A DNA stretch of 35,346 bases from a virus, in the IMG/VR virus record IMGVR_UViG_3300025327_000102, positions 1 to 35,346 of that record. The stretch is one strand, 5' to 3'. The notes under the pieces were generated by a model. That model was not told where the DNA came from. It was given only the letters and a program-made list of their open reading frames with translations, and searched no databases. This document shows positions 6,809-14,308 of the stretch, piece after piece. Position 1 is the first letter of the stretch, and each line of letters starts with the position of its first letter. A program made the translations under genes and the position numbers.

Positions 6809-8404
6809 TCACCGGTTCCTGAGCTTGCCGAAGAAGAAACTGCCGCCACCGAGCTGCATCGAGAAGCCCTCGGCGTCGACGAGATCATCGTGTCCTTTCG
6901 GGAAGCCCATCTGCTCTCGCTCGAGGAGGCCATTCTTGAGTGAGGCATGGTGCCAGACCTTGTGGCCACGGTACTTCTCGGCGACCGCAGAAGCCCTCGT
7001 CCGCTTGTCGGAGTCCGTCTGGTACTTGACGACCGGGATCCGAGGATATTGGTCCATCATCTCGGCCACGATCGTCGACTGGAACTGGACCGACTCGATG
7101 GGCACAGAGCCGATGCCGGGTGTCTCCGAGTAGCGCATCGCGATGTAGTCCGAGTGTCCGGCGCCGATCTTGTCGCGGTGCTCGCGCATCACAAAGAAGT
7201 TCCCATCGCGGTCCTCAGCAGTCGTGATGGCTGCCGTGAAGTCGGCCCGCTCCTTGACCGAGCTCGCGAGGTCGATGCCCAATCGAGTCGTATATGACCG
7301 ACCATCCGGAAGCTCCCCCCGTGGATCCCCATGCGGCGTCCCGTAGTACTGATACCAGTGGCGTTGGAAGAGGTCGCCGCTGATCACGCCAGTCGTGTCG
7401 TTCTGCATCGAGAGGTCGAAGAGCGAGGGGTTCTTGGCCCGCTCGGAGAGCAGGAACTCGACCGGCCAGAGCTCCTCCCAGTAGGAGATGAAGCCGTCCC
7501 GCCGAACGAGGACCGGACGCCCCTCGTCGTCATACTCGGAGACGTCTGGGCCTTCGTCTTCGATGAGGGCCTTCATGACGATGGTCTTGAAGCCATACCC
7601 GGGCTCACCGTTGTCCGTCAGCTGGCCGATAGGGGTCATGAGGATCTCGTAGAGATCGCCATCTGCCCAGCGGGTCCCGAAGACGATCGTCACGCCCTGA
7701 GCCACGACCCGTCGACTGAGCGGGTTGTCGAACCAGCTCCTGACTTTCTCTCTCTGGTCGAGCGTGTCCGTGTTGTCCTTGCCGAGAAGGTCGTCGCAGA
7801 GCAGGACATCGAAACGCTTCGAGGCGACCTGTCCGCCTGTGCCGCCGGCGAAGATGGTCAGATCCTTGCTGGCTGACCACTTGGAGTCCCGCCTGAGCCA
7901 TTCGCCGGCCGTCCACCTCGAGCCGATGAGGTTGCCGAAGAGCTCGCGGAAGTGGTCGTTGGACTCATACGTCGCCATGATCGCCCGACTGAAGGCATCG
8001 GCGAACGGAGCCGTCTGGCTGAAGAGCCCGACGCGGACGTCCTTGAAGAGGGCAATCAGCCAGCTCAGGAAGATCGTGTTGCCCCACGTCGTCTTGGCTG
8101 AGCCTGCCGGCATCAGAATGAGCGTATTGGTCTTCGTGTAGATCGCGCTCAGGATCGCCCGGCACATCTCCACGTGATGCGCTTCCGGGCGGTAGCCGAA
8201 GACGTACTCACCGAAGGCGAGGAGTCCCTCGAGCGAGTTAGTTGGGGCGAGCGCCCTCAGCGTCTGGGAGTGAACCAGATCCCACTGTTCTGGCGTGAGC
8301 TGCTCTGGATCGGCCTCGAGAGATGCCAGCCAGTCGTTCGAGGACTGCAATGCCGAGGTCGGACTCTCCGTCGACGTTGACGTTGACGTTGGCGTTGGCG
8401 CCAA
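6809..8404 (-). CDS. terL: Terminase large subunit (ATPase plus nuclease), up to 531 aa
   Basis: TerL cuts concatemeric DNA and pumps it into the capsid through the portal. The ATPase half shows an atypical Walker A 'MPAGSAKTTW' (about residues 98-107), as in many phage terminases, a Walker B 'FDVLLCDDLLG' (about 198-208) and 'VFGTRWADGD' as a likely coupling segment. The nuclease half shows 'LGIDLASS' (Asp about 378) and 'KGHDDLVDA' near the C-terminus, matching the RNase H-like metal-binding acidic residues. The start is uncertain: TTG at 8404 and TTG at 8350 are in frame, both overlapping the small-subunit gene by more than 100 bases. Confidence 0.95.
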   Translation of the reverse strand: MAPTPTSTSTSTESPTSALQSSNDWLASLEADPEQLTPEQWDLVHSQTLRALAPTNSLEGLLAFGEYVFGYRPEAHHVEMCRAILSAIYTKTNTLILMPAGSAKTTWGNTIFLSWLIALFKDVRVGLFSQTAPFADAFSRAIMATYESNDHFRELFGNLIGSRWTAGEWLRRDSKWSASKDLTIFAGGTGGQVASKRFDVLLCDDLLGKDNTDTLDQREKVRSWFDNPLSRRVVAQGVTIVFGTRWADGDLYEILMTPIGQLTDNGEPGYGFKTIVMKALIEDEGPDVSEYDDEGRPVLVRRDGFISYWEELWPVEFLLSERAKNPSLFDLSMQNDTTGVISGDLFQRHWYQYYGTPHGDPRGELPDGRSYTTRLGIDLASSVKERADFTAAITTAEDRDGNFFVMREHRDKIGAGHSDYIAMRYSETPGIGSVPIESVQFQSTIVAEMMDQYPRIPVVKYQTDSDKRTRASAVAEKYRGHKVWHHASLKNGLLEREQMGFPKGHDDLVDAEGFSMQLGGGSFFFGKLRNR

Positions 8405-8867
8405 AGTTGATGCCCTCCTCAGGCGAACTGGATGCGCGACCCATCAGGGCGCCCAAGCGATCGATCAGCGTCGAGACGTCGCGGATCCCGATCCGATACT
8501 TGCGCTCGAAGTGTGTCTTCCCATCGGGGCCCGCGACCTCAACGAGCAGCTTGGCCGTTTGGACTGCCGACAGGATCGCTTCGTCGATCAGATCGAGGGC
8601 ATGATCGACGACATCGGCCTCCTTGACCCGGCGGGCGGCCTCTCTGTCGGCGAGAACGGTGATCACCTTGTTCGCGGAACGATCCTGAAGCTCGGCACGC
8701 TTGTCGTACCACGTGCGACCCTGACCATCCTTCTTTCTGGCCTGAAGGTGGAGCGAGCTCACGCGTTCCTGCGGAATGTCGTGCCTGCGAGCGAGCTCTC
8801 GGACCGACATCTTGCCGCGCACGAACTCCGTCTCGAGGGCGATGTAGTCGTACTTGAACGCTGACAT
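8238..8867 (-). CDS. Terminase small subunit-like DNA-binding protein, 209 aa
   Basis: The N-terminus has a helix-turn-helix typical of phage small terminases ('MSVRELARRHDIPQERVSSL', about residues 20-40), followed by helical segments. This subunit recognises the packaging site and recruits the large subunit. The gene lies directly upstream of terL. Its C-terminal ~55 residues are encoded in the overlap with terL, after a hexamer-repeat tract encoding alternating Asn-Val. The tail is Arg/Ala-rich and may not be conserved. Confidence 0.75.
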   Translation of the reverse strand: MSAFKYDYIALETEFVRGKMSVRELARRHDIPQERVSSLHLQARKKDGQGRTWYDKRAELQDRSANKVITVLADREAARRVKEADVVDHALDLIDEAILSAVQTAKLLVEVAGPDGKTHFERKYRIGIRDVSTLIDRLGALMGRASSSPEEGINFGANANVNVNVDGESDLGIAVLERLAGISRGRSRAAHARTVGSGSLPDAEGARPN

Positions 8868-8882
8868 GCGCGCAGGGTAGCA

Positions 8883-9083
8883 CTAGGCCCGGAGACTGAC
8901 GACCTCATCGGCGATGCGCACATCATGACCTGAGATCCTGATCCAGAGGAGATCGTGGGCCACCTGCTTGCGCGTCAGACCGGTCTTCTCCACGAGCCTG
9001 TCGATATGGATCGGCGCCTGCAGGCGGAGCGTCAGGAGGACCAAGCTGGCCTCGAGGCGGGCTTCAAGGTCCGTCTTCGCCAT
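8883..9083 (-). CDS. Winged-helix-like small DNA-binding protein, 66 aa
   Basis: The protein reads as one small winged helix: 'IHIDRLVEKTGLTRKQVAHDL' is a good helix-turn-helix, followed by a short beta region ('ISGHDVRIADEVVSL'). It lies immediately upstream of the small terminase gene. It may regulate late genes or take part in packaging-site recognition; neither is shown. It overlaps the preceding gene by 20 bases. Confidence 0.65.
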   Translation of the reverse strand: MAKTDLEARLEASLVLLTLRLQAPIHIDRLVEKTGLTRKQVAHDLLWIRISGHDVRIADEVVSLRA

Positions 9084-9291
9084 CTTCTTCTCCCGCTCCT
9101 AGCCTGTCCCATTGATCCAGCCTTTCGTTGTACCGCCAATCGACAGTGACGTTCCCGAGGCCTGTCTTCGAGACGGTTCCGTCGCTGCGGCAGACGATGG
9201 CATCCCACTCGATGATCCCGAGCCAGAGAACGACCTCCGGCACCGAGCCAACGATAGCGTGTGCCCGGATCGGCTCACTGAACAAGCTCAT
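9064..9291 (-). CDS. Unknown small protein, 75 aa
   Basis: It begins with ATG at 9291 inside the end of the preceding gene (17-base overlap) and ends 20 bases inside the following one. The sequence has hydrophobic strands ('AHAIVGSVPEVVLWLGIIEW') and an acidic tail. No motif or family is recognised. Confidence 0.6.
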   Translation of the reverse strand: MSLFSEPIRAHAIVGSVPEVVLWLGIIEWDAIVCRSDGTVSKTGLGNVTVDWRYNERLDQWDRLGAGEEDGEDGP

Positions 9292-9640
9292 CGGTCACCT
9301 CCGGGGGCAGGCTGTCGGCAGCCGCATGGAGTGCCTGCCTGAGGGTTGCCCCATCACCAGCAGCAAGGAGTTCGCGATCCATCGTGTCGGTCTCGAGGTT
9401 CGGGATCAGGCCGTAGATCTTGATCCGCGTGAGCTTGGAGATGCCCGGAACCTCGATCTCGACCGTTGCCTCGACGAACTGCCAGACCGTCAGTCGAACG
9501 GCATCCATGGCGTCGAGGACGAGCTCAACTCGGCTGACCTTCTCGAGCTTCTGGCCACCGATCTCGATGACCGTATTCTTGCCGTGTGGACCACCGGTGA
9601 TCTTGGCCATCGGCCAACGGGTCTTGTCGATGACCTTCAC
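9275..9640 (-). CDS. Unknown beta-rich protein, 121 aa
   Basis: The GTG start overlaps the upstream stop by four bases; an internal ATG at about 9607 ('MAKITGGPHGK') is an alternative. The middle ('VSRVELVLDAMDAVRLTVWQ', then 'VEIEVP') is strongly beta-like, resembling small phage proteins that fold as beta barrels. The C-terminus is helical. No function is recognised. Confidence 0.65.
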   Translation of the reverse strand: MKVIDKTRWPMAKITGGPHGKNTVIEIGGQKLEKVSRVELVLDAMDAVRLTVWQFVEATVEIEVPGISKLTRIKIYGLIPNLETDTMDRELLAAGDGATLRQALHAAADSLPPEVTDELVQ

Positions 9641-9891
9641 TTCTTGACCACCCTTCTGAAGGCCGTGGGGCCGACATTGCCCTCGATCAGAGCGATGACG
9701 TCGCCCTTGGCGAAGAACGCCTTGCGAACCACCGCCCCGGCCTTGTTCAGCTCGTGGACTTCGATGAAGGCCTCGTTCGGCCTCGGCTGAAGCCAGTCAA
9801 CAGAACCGCCGATGGACGACGTCTGCATGCGATGCGAACCGGAGGTCTCCCCGGTCCGATAGGTCACGTCGATGAAGTCTCCTCGAGCCAT
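9637..9891 (-). CDS. Unknown small basic protein, 84 aa
   Basis: ATG at 9891; stop overlaps the next start by four bases. The protein is beta-rich with a basic C-terminus ('AFRRVVKK') and no cysteines or catalytic motif. It belongs to the run of small accessory genes upstream of the terminase. Confidence 0.6.
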   Translation of the reverse strand: MARGDFIDVTYRTGETSGSHRMQTSSIGGSVDWLQPRPNEAFIEVHELNKAGAVVRKAFFAKGDVIALIEGNVGPTAFRRVVKK

Positions 9892-9904
9892 CCTCGATCC
9901 TCCT

Positions 9905-10135
9905 TCAGTTGACCAGACCGTTCCGTATGGTCTGCTCGTACTTGCTGTCCTCGATGTTGAAGTTGAGATCGACCAGCTTGCCGGGGTGGGCGTCTCGGTA
10001 GTGCGACATGGAAATGGCGGTCATGAGGGCGATCGCCTCATCTTCCGATCGGCAGTTCTCGAAGCGGACGGCGAAGTGGCAACCCTCCTCTTCACAGTGG
10101 TTCGTCCCGCCCCAGACGTCGACCTTGTCGTTCAT
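9905..10135 (-). CDS. Unknown small protein with a Cys/His pair, 76 aa
   Basis: It carries His-Cys-x4-Cys-His near residues 13-20 and another Cys in 'ENCRSEDEAIALM', which could bind a metal. The remaining part is helical. The ATG overlaps the upstream stop by four bases. No family recognised. Confidence 0.6.
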   Translation of the reverse strand: MNDKVDVWGGTNHCEEEGCHFAVRFENCRSEDEAIALMTAISMSHYRDAHPGKLVDLNFNIEDSKYEQTIRNGLVN

Positions 10136-10800
10136 GCGTCGTCCGGGAGCGGCATCGGCTTCAGGTCGGCCTGCCGGGCAAAGTAGGCGGCGTACCTGAC
10201 CGCCGGCGGCTCTTGCCGCCGCCCGGGAACGTGGAGATCGATCCCCTCCATCCAGCCACAGATCCTGAAGCGCGGCATGTCGCCTACGAGAAGAAGATGG
10301 ACTCGTTCGGGGTCATCAGACGAGCAGGCGAGTCGGCCATTCTGGTGGATGGCGTTCTTCACTTCCACCCGACGTCCGATATCGTGCGTCTTCTGGTCAC
10401 GACGATACGTCCTCGGATTGAAGAGTCGGTGGTTCCACGGCAAGCCGGTCCACTTCGAGGCAGCGAACTCTGCCCCGTATCCACGGATGTTGACATCGAG
10501 TCGAGACTCGCCGCCGCCCGGACTGAAGTACATCTTCAATCCTGCGGCGATATCCATCTCGACAACCTTCTTCGCGTGCGTCTCGACCATCTCTCGCTCG
10601 TTGTCGTCAAGCTCGACCCAGATCTCTGGAGCCGGCGTCCATGGGTACGGCTCATAGAGCGTGACCGGCGGATGCGGCCCACAGCTGTACCCGGGGGATC
10701 CGTCTCGGAAGCGGAATGTGGGGCTGGAGCCACAGGTGTAACAGCGACGGTCTGGATCGTCTGGGCGCCACGTGAGCTGATCCCACGCGATCGTGGTCAC
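10132..10800 (-). CDS. Zinc-finger plus restriction-nuclease-like (PD-(D/E)XK) protein, 222 aa
   Basis: GTG at 10800 is preferred because it overlaps the upstream stop by four bases; a longer frame to 10851 is shadow. The N-terminus has 'CYTCGSS...YSCGPH', a possible zinc site. The C-terminal half shows 'GYGAEFAASKW', then an Asp, then 'RRVEVKNAIHQNGRL' and 'FRICGWMEGID'. The E...D...E-V-K order matches the active site of PD-(D/E)XK nucleases, and I recall similar small phage proteins with this spacing. DNA cleavage is inferred from these motifs only. Confidence 0.7.
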   Translation of the reverse strand: MTTIAWDQLTWRPDDPDRRCYTCGSSPTFRFRDGSPGYSCGPHPPVTLYEPYPWTPAPEIWVELDDNEREMVETHAKKVVEMDIAAGLKMYFSPGGGESRLDVNIRGYGAEFAASKWTGLPWNHRLFNPRTYRRDQKTHDIGRRVEVKNAIHQNGRLACSSDDPERVHLLLVGDMPRFRICGWMEGIDLHVPGRRQEPPAVRYAAYFARQADLKPMPLPDDA

Positions 10801-11096
10801 AGTTCGCCCGGATCGGTGGTCAGGAACGCCGGAGTGTGCTCTCCGACCCACGCACCGACGATGTTGAACTCGAAGTGCTCGAGAGCCTCGGTCATGACGT
10901 CAGCCCCCTCTTCATCCTCGGGCTCCGCGTCTTCGGCAATCACGCGCAGAATGCATGACCGATCGTAGACCACGAAGCTGTCATGGAACCGATATCCGAC
11001 GCCGAGGATGCAGCTGTCGTATCGGCTTCTGGGCTCCATGAGCAGGAGATCGTCGAACTGCTCGATAGCGGTCACCAAGGCCTCGTTGTCAAGCAT
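10797..11096 (-). CDS. Unknown acidic protein, 99 aa
   Basis: ATG at 11096 gives 'MLDNEALVTAIEQFDDL', and the gene overlaps its neighbours by 8 and 4 bases. The protein is acidic, with a central beta-rich part containing two Cys ('YDSCILGVGYR', 'DRSCILRV') and a helical acidic stretch. A much longer frame upstream is a shadow of other genes. Function unknown. Confidence 0.65.
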   Translation of the reverse strand: MLDNEALVTAIEQFDDLLLMEPRSRYDSCILGVGYRFHDSFVVYDRSCILRVIAEDAEPEDEEGADVMTEALEHFEFNIVGAWVGEHTPAFLTTDPGEL

Positions 11097-11199
11097 CGAA
11101 CTCGATGCCGAAGGCCTTGTGGCGCCCGAGATGGCCTGCCCGGAACTTGCAGCGCTGGTTGTGCTTGTTCCGGGCGAGGCACCGGGCCTGCCTATCCAC
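11089..11199 (-). CDS. Tiny Cys/His protein, 36 aa
   Basis: The GTG start at 11199 overlaps the upstream stop by eight bases and is preceded by GGAAG. The protein has two Cys ten residues apart and two His five residues apart ('RCLARNKHNQRC', 'GHLGRH'), the layout of a small zinc-binding module that is common in phage micro-proteins. It is basic and could bind nucleic acid; that is inference. Confidence 0.55.
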   Translation of the reverse strand: MDRQARCLARNKHNQRCKFRAGHLGRHKAFGIEFDA

Positions 11200-11647
11200 C
11201 GAGGGCTTCCGTCGATACCGAGTCGGCGATGGCGGCCATGTCGCGACCGGGCTCTCCGGGACCTTTGCGCTTGCCCGGGAATGACGTTCGCGGGCCTGTC
11301 TGACGCCGAGGGACCTTGGCCGCCCGCGCCCGTGGCTTGCGCTTGATGGCCGCTCGTTTGACCTCGGTCGGGACAACCCCCGGGGAAGCGATCTCGCCGA
11401 TCAGGTGATACGTGTTCCGAAAGACCTGAGCCTGCACCGGCCATGCGTGCGTGACCGGGTTGTCGGTGACGATGAAGTCGCCCGCCTGAAAGCGCATCTC
11501 GCCCTCAGGCGTCGAGATCACGCCGCCGATCGGGGCCTCGACGGCGAAGACAGTGCCGACCTTCGAGTACTGCCTCGGGTTCTCGACATCGGCCAGCGGG
11601 TGGCGGCTGATGCCCCGACCTTCGATCCGGTTGTTGGTGTTGACCAT
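11192..11647 (-). CDS. Cupin-like small domain with a basic tail, 151 aa
   Basis: ATG at 11647 has GGAGGG nine bases upstream and is preferred over ATG 11665. The middle of the protein ('FQAGDFIVTDNPVTHAWPV', then 'QVFRNTYHLI') matches a short beta-barrel pattern I recall from small phage proteins where 'PGDY.V....G..YPV....F..TY' is typical. The last 55 residues are Arg/Lys/Pro-rich and likely disordered or nucleic-acid-binding. Function unknown. Confidence 0.65.
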   Translation of the reverse strand: MVNTNNRIEGRGISRHPLADVENPRQYSKVGTVFAVEAPIGGVISTPEGEMRFQAGDFIVTDNPVTHAWPVQAQVFRNTYHLIGEIASPGVVPTEVKRAAIKRKPRARAAKVPRRQTGPRTSFPGKRKGPGEPGRDMAAIADSVSTEALGG

Positions 11648-11674
11648 CCGACGTGGCCCTCCCATGCTTGCGAT

Positions 11675-11709
11675 GGCCCCGCTCTCGATCCCCCCTCCGA
11701 GACGGGGCC
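11675..11709 (-). terminator. Strong GC-rich hairpin between two small genes
   Basis: GGCCCCG(C)TCTCG (11675-11687) pairs with CGAGACGGGGCC (11698-11709), with one bulged base and a 10-base loop. It begins two bases after the stop codon of the 120-aa gene. No uridine run follows, so it may slow or partly terminate transcription or protect the transcript end. Confidence 0.45.
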
Positions 11710-11710
11710 G

Positions 11711-12073
11711 CTAAAGGTCCTTGCGCTGCATGTAGATGCGCATGCAGACCTCGCACGACTTCTCAGCACCGAGGTCGGGCCGATATTCAGGCCAGAGCAT
11801 CGTCTTGCCGTCGAGCGCGATGGAGCCAGCTCGAGTGTATGAGTCGACGATGTGCCAGCTGTTCTCACCACCGACACGGGCCCATGTGATCGGGTCCTGC
11901 GGCGCACCGTCTGGCTGGGTGAGAGTCGGTGTGGGCTTCGGGGCTTCCTCTTCGACCGGCTCATCGACCGGCAGCTCCCCTGACTCCTGAGCATCCTTGA
12001 TCATCTCGATCTGTTCGTCCTCTGTCTTCTCGTCCCAACCCTCGGGCTGGCCTGAGGTTGTTTCCACGTCCAT
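11711..12073 (-). CDS. Acidic protein with a C-terminal CxxC, 120 aa
   Basis: The first ~55 residues are strongly acidic and Pro-rich ('VDEPVEEEAPKPTPTLTQ'), probably disordered. The C-terminal half is more ordered ('NSWHIVDSYTRAGSIAL') and ends with 'CEVCMRIYMQRKDL'. The ATG overlaps the upstream stop by one base (TAATG). It is followed by the hairpin at 11675-11709. No function is recognised. Confidence 0.65.
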   Translation of the reverse strand: MDVETTSGQPEGWDEKTEDEQIEMIKDAQESGELPVDEPVEEEAPKPTPTLTQPDGAPQDPITWARVGGENSWHIVDSYTRAGSIALDGKTMLWPEYRPDLGAEKSCEVCMRIYMQRKDL

Positions 12074-12411
12074 TACGAGCTCCTCTCTTCGATCTCCTGT
12101 CGAAGGTAGACCACGAGATCGAGTGCCTCTTGGTACGCGTCGACAAGGGCGTCACGTCCATTGTGGACCTGCAGTGGTGTCCCGTACCGGAGGGTGCCGA
12201 CTCTATTGCGTTCCTTCATGTCCTCGATCACGAGATCCCAGACCGGTCTCGTGGATCGTGGGATGGGCGGTGGTTGATCAACAGGGGCCACCGGGACGTG
12301 ATCGGGTCGAGCAGCGATCGCATCGAAGTGCTCGAGAGCAGCGAGATCGTGCCTCATCGCGATCGCATCGAGCTCGTGCCTCATCCATGGCGGTGTTCGG
12401 GGCCTGCTCAC
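12073..12411 (-). CDS. MazG-like nucleotide pyrophosphohydrolase-type protein, 112 aa
   Basis: The GTG start at 12411 overlaps the preceding stop by four bases. The C-terminal part ('RVGTLRYGTPLQVHNGRDAL', then 'DAYQEALDLVVYLRQEI') matches the helix pair of small phage MazG-like proteins, in which E..D-type acidic residues hold the metal. The family hydrolyses nucleoside triphosphates to monophosphates and pyrophosphate, and in phages may affect nucleotide pools or alarmone signals. Only one clear acidic cluster is visible, so activity is tentative. Confidence 0.65.
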   Translation of the reverse strand: MSRPRTPPWMRHELDAIAMRHDLAALEHFDAIAARPDHVPVAPVDQPPPIPRSTRPVWDLVIEDMKERNRVGTLRYGTPLQVHNGRDALVDAYQEALDLVVYLRQEIEERSS

Positions 12412-12995
12412 TTCGACACCTTCTTGGGCGGCGCCAGCGGTCGACCATCGGACCACGGATGTGCCGGGCTGAGCCCCTCGTCGAGGACCACTCCGGCCCG
12501 AGAGCCGCCACCTTCCCAGTTGATCCCATTCCAGCTCCAACGGGCTTCACCGAGTTGCCATGTCGAAGCCGACGCCCGGTACCAGCGGGGAGAGTCAGCG
12601 TGCTGATGGCCGATCGGGAAGCCCCAGTGAGGATCGTCGCTCTCCTCTGGCACGTCGTGAGTGGCGAACGTCACAGCGATCCTGTTGAAGGCATCGGGAC
12701 CACCCTGACGCTTCGCCGTCGGGATGCCATCGAGGATCGCCTCTGCGACATGGGGTGGAAGGCGGTTGATCATGTTCCCGATCTCGCGTGGGACATCGGC
12801 GCCAGCTGCCCCTCGAACCTTGGGCGCCGTGGCGACCAGCTCCTCTGAACTCAGATAGGCATCGAGGTCCGCCTGCGAGACCGTGGTCCTCCCGCCTTCC
12901 CTCGACGCCCGGAGGCGACCACGAGACAGATGCTGGCGAACCGTGGCCTCGCTCCTGCCGGTCATCTTGGCGATCTGGCTGATCGTGTAGGTCAT
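12408..12995 (-). CDS. MerR/excisionase-type helix-turn-helix protein with an extra domain, 195 aa
   Basis: Residues 1-55 form an excisionase/MerR-like winged helix ('TISQIAKMTGRSEATVRQHL', then 'GRTTVSQADLDAYL'). The remaining ~140 residues, rich in Trp and His, do not resemble any family I know. No integrase is visible, so this is better viewed as a transcription regulator. GTGA/ATGA overlaps place it in the leftward operon downstream of the LuxR-like gene. Confidence 0.7.
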   Translation of the reverse strand: MTYTISQIAKMTGRSEATVRQHLSRGRLRASREGGRTTVSQADLDAYLSSEELVATAPKVRGAAGADVPREIGNMINRLPPHVAEAILDGIPTAKRQGGPDAFNRIAVTFATHDVPEESDDPHWGFPIGHQHADSPRWYRASASTWQLGEARWSWNGINWEGGGSRAGVVLDEGLSPAHPWSDGRPLAPPKKVSK

Positions 12996-13210
12996 GGCCC
13001 CTCCGTTGGCGGGATCTTCAGCCAGCCGATCTCACGGTACAGGGAAAGGATGTTACCGACCTCGAACCGCCGGTAGATGTTGTAGAGGATGTTCTTGACC
13101 GTCTGGGTCTTGATGCCGAGCTCGACGGCGGCCTCTTTCTGCGAACCACTTCTCGCGACTGCCCTGAGCACGCGTCGCTCGCCGGGTGTGAGATCGTCAG
13201 GGCCGGTCAC
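12992..13210 (-). CDS. LuxR/GerE-type helix-turn-helix protein, 72 aa
   Basis: The whole protein is a LuxR-type DNA-binding domain: 'LTPGERRVLRAVARSGSQKE', then 'AVELGIKTQTVKNILYNIYR'. Such stand-alone domains occur in phages as transcription regulators. No sensor domain is present. It is translated from a GTG or ATG overlapping the upstream stop by four bases. Confidence 0.75.
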   Translation of the reverse strand: MTGPDDLTPGERRVLRAVARSGSQKEAAVELGIKTQTVKNILYNIYRRFEVGNILSLYREIGWLKIPPTEGP

Positions 13211-13419
13211 TTCCTCACCCGCATCGCACTCGTGCCGGCACCAGAGACGGCCATGTTGCCGGAGTTCGTGGCCGCGAGGCCCACATCGCGCCGATGGTCC
13301 TGATAGCGGGCATAGAGGCCAGCATCCGTCTCATGCTCCACCTTCCAGCCACAAACGCACATCAGGTACCCCTCTGGCCCCGCAAACTTGATCTGGGCGA
13401 TCGCATGCGGTTTCTTCAC
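13207..13419 (-). CDS. Small Cys/His protein, 70 aa
   Basis: 'CVCGWKVEH' followed by 'YQDHRRDVG' offers Cys-x-Cys and a distant His pair, a possible zinc-binding site like that in many small actinophage proteins. The C-terminus is Ser/Gly-rich and basic. Overlaps of four bases on both sides place it firmly in the operon. Confidence 0.6.
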   Translation of the reverse strand: MKKPHAIAQIKFAGPEGYLMCVCGWKVEHETDAGLYARYQDHRRDVGLAATNSGNMAVSGAGTSAMRVRK

Positions 13420-13661
13420 TTCATGTTCGCCCAGAGCTGTCGAAGCTCGGTCTCGACCATCTCCGGTGGCCTGCCGTTAGCGAAGAAGGCGTCCCCTCCC
13501 CGTCGAAGCCTGTCCGCTTCCGATGGATCGAGCTTGGCCAACCAGAGGACGGAGTGGATGGCGGCTGCCATCGTGCGCACGGGGTCCTGTCCGCCAAAGA
13601 TGACGAGCGCCATCATGGTCGAGAGGAAGTAGTCGGCGTCGTCCATGGGTTCTTCGTTCAT
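13416..13661 (-). CDS. Unknown helical protein, 81 aa
   Basis: ATG at 13661 overlaps the upstream stop by four bases, giving 'MNEEPMDDADYFLSTMMAL'. The protein is helical with a hydrophobic N-terminal region that is too polar to be a clear membrane segment. No family recognised. Confidence 0.65.
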   Translation of the reverse strand: MNEEPMDDADYFLSTMMALVIFGGQDPVRTMAAAIHSVLWLAKLDPSEADRLRRGGDAFFANGRPPEMVETELRQLWANMK

Positions 13662-13981
13662 CGGGCCACGAGACCGAGGATCGCCACACTGTTGAAGACG
13701 AAGCCAAGGTAGCCGCTCATGGCGGCCAGTGGCAACAGGACGCGCAGGATGCGGGACCCCCACTTGGTCGCCCCTGTCGAGCCACGCCACCACGCCCAAC
13801 CCGACAGGCCGACCTTGGTGCCCACGACGAGCGCCGTACCTCCGATGGCGTAGAGGGCCATCGCGATCCCGTTCTGTTCGGCGAGTTCGAGCAACTCAGG
13901 TGGTGCGAGATGGGCGAACAGGGCGAAGGTCAGCCCATCGAGGACCTGCCCGACGAAGAGGATCGGCAGGAAGATGCTCAT
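13658..13981 (-). CDS. Multi-pass membrane protein, 107 aa
   Basis: ATG at 13981 gives 'MSIFLPILFVGQVLDGLTFA'. Three hydrophobic segments are visible, near residues 4-22, 40-60 and 83-104. The pattern resembles small DUF5658-like membrane proteins, but the match is weak. It overlaps both neighbours by four bases. Function is unknown; holin, superinfection exclusion or host membrane modulation are possible. Confidence 0.65.
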   Translation of the reverse strand: MSIFLPILFVGQVLDGLTFALFAHLAPPELLELAEQNGIAMALYAIGGTALVVGTKVGLSGWAWWRGSTGATKWGSRILRVLLPLAAMSGYLGFVFNSVAILGLVAR

Positions 13982-14226
13982 GACTTGACGTTCGGCAATG
14001 GAACTCCCGGTAAGAGGATCCGCTTGGCTGGGTTGCGCTGCTTCTGGAGCTCGGACGCGATGCCTACCGGCAAGAAGGAGAGGAGCTCGAGTAGTTCTCC
14101 AACGCCCATGTCTGCCGGGATCTGGATCGCGCATCTTCGGCCGGTGCCGGCGATCGTGATGTCGATGTTGAGCATCTTGACGGCCACGCGCTGGTTGGCG
14201 ATGGCCGTGTCGATCTGGTCAGGCAT
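13978..14226 (-). CDS. First gene of the 14.3-kb leftward operon, 82 aa, unknown
   Basis: It starts at ATG 14226 with CAGGAG eight bases upstream and lies about 75 bases downstream of the operator-bearing promoter at 14309-14337. The protein is mixed, with a beta-like core ('VAVKMLNIDITIAGTGRR') and a helical segment ('VGELLELLSFLP'). Being first in a regulated operon, it might be a regulator, but no DNA-binding motif is evident. Confidence 0.65.
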   Translation of the reverse strand: MPDQIDTAIANQRVAVKMLNIDITIAGTGRRCAIQIPADMGVGELLELLSFLPVGIASELQKQRNPAKRILLPGVPLPNVKS

Positions 14227-14308
14227 GGGGGTCTCCTGCGAGGGTGTGACGCGGACGGATGGCCCCGATAAGGACGTCGACCCTAGAGGCGCTACCGTCC
14301 GCCATCCC

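Noticed and set aside
6796-6969. N-terminal extension of the holin-like gene into terL
   Set aside because: Ser/Arg/Thr-rich shadow; the GTG at 6795 directly after the terL stop gives a sensible protein.
7331-7876. 181-codon + strand frame inside terL
   Set aside because: Shadow of the terminase gene on the other strand.
10801-10851. 17-residue extension of the nuclease-like gene
   Set aside because: It overlaps the preceding gene out of frame; the GTGA overlap at 10797-10800 matches the local style.
11997-12848. 283-codon + strand frame opposite the MazG-like and MerR-like genes
   Set aside because: Arg/Pro/Ser-rich shadow; the minus strand has recognised domains and coupled starts here.
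12408-12995. Excisionase as a sign of a temperate phage
   Set aside because: The helix-turn-helix is general; no integrase or attachment site is seen in the window.
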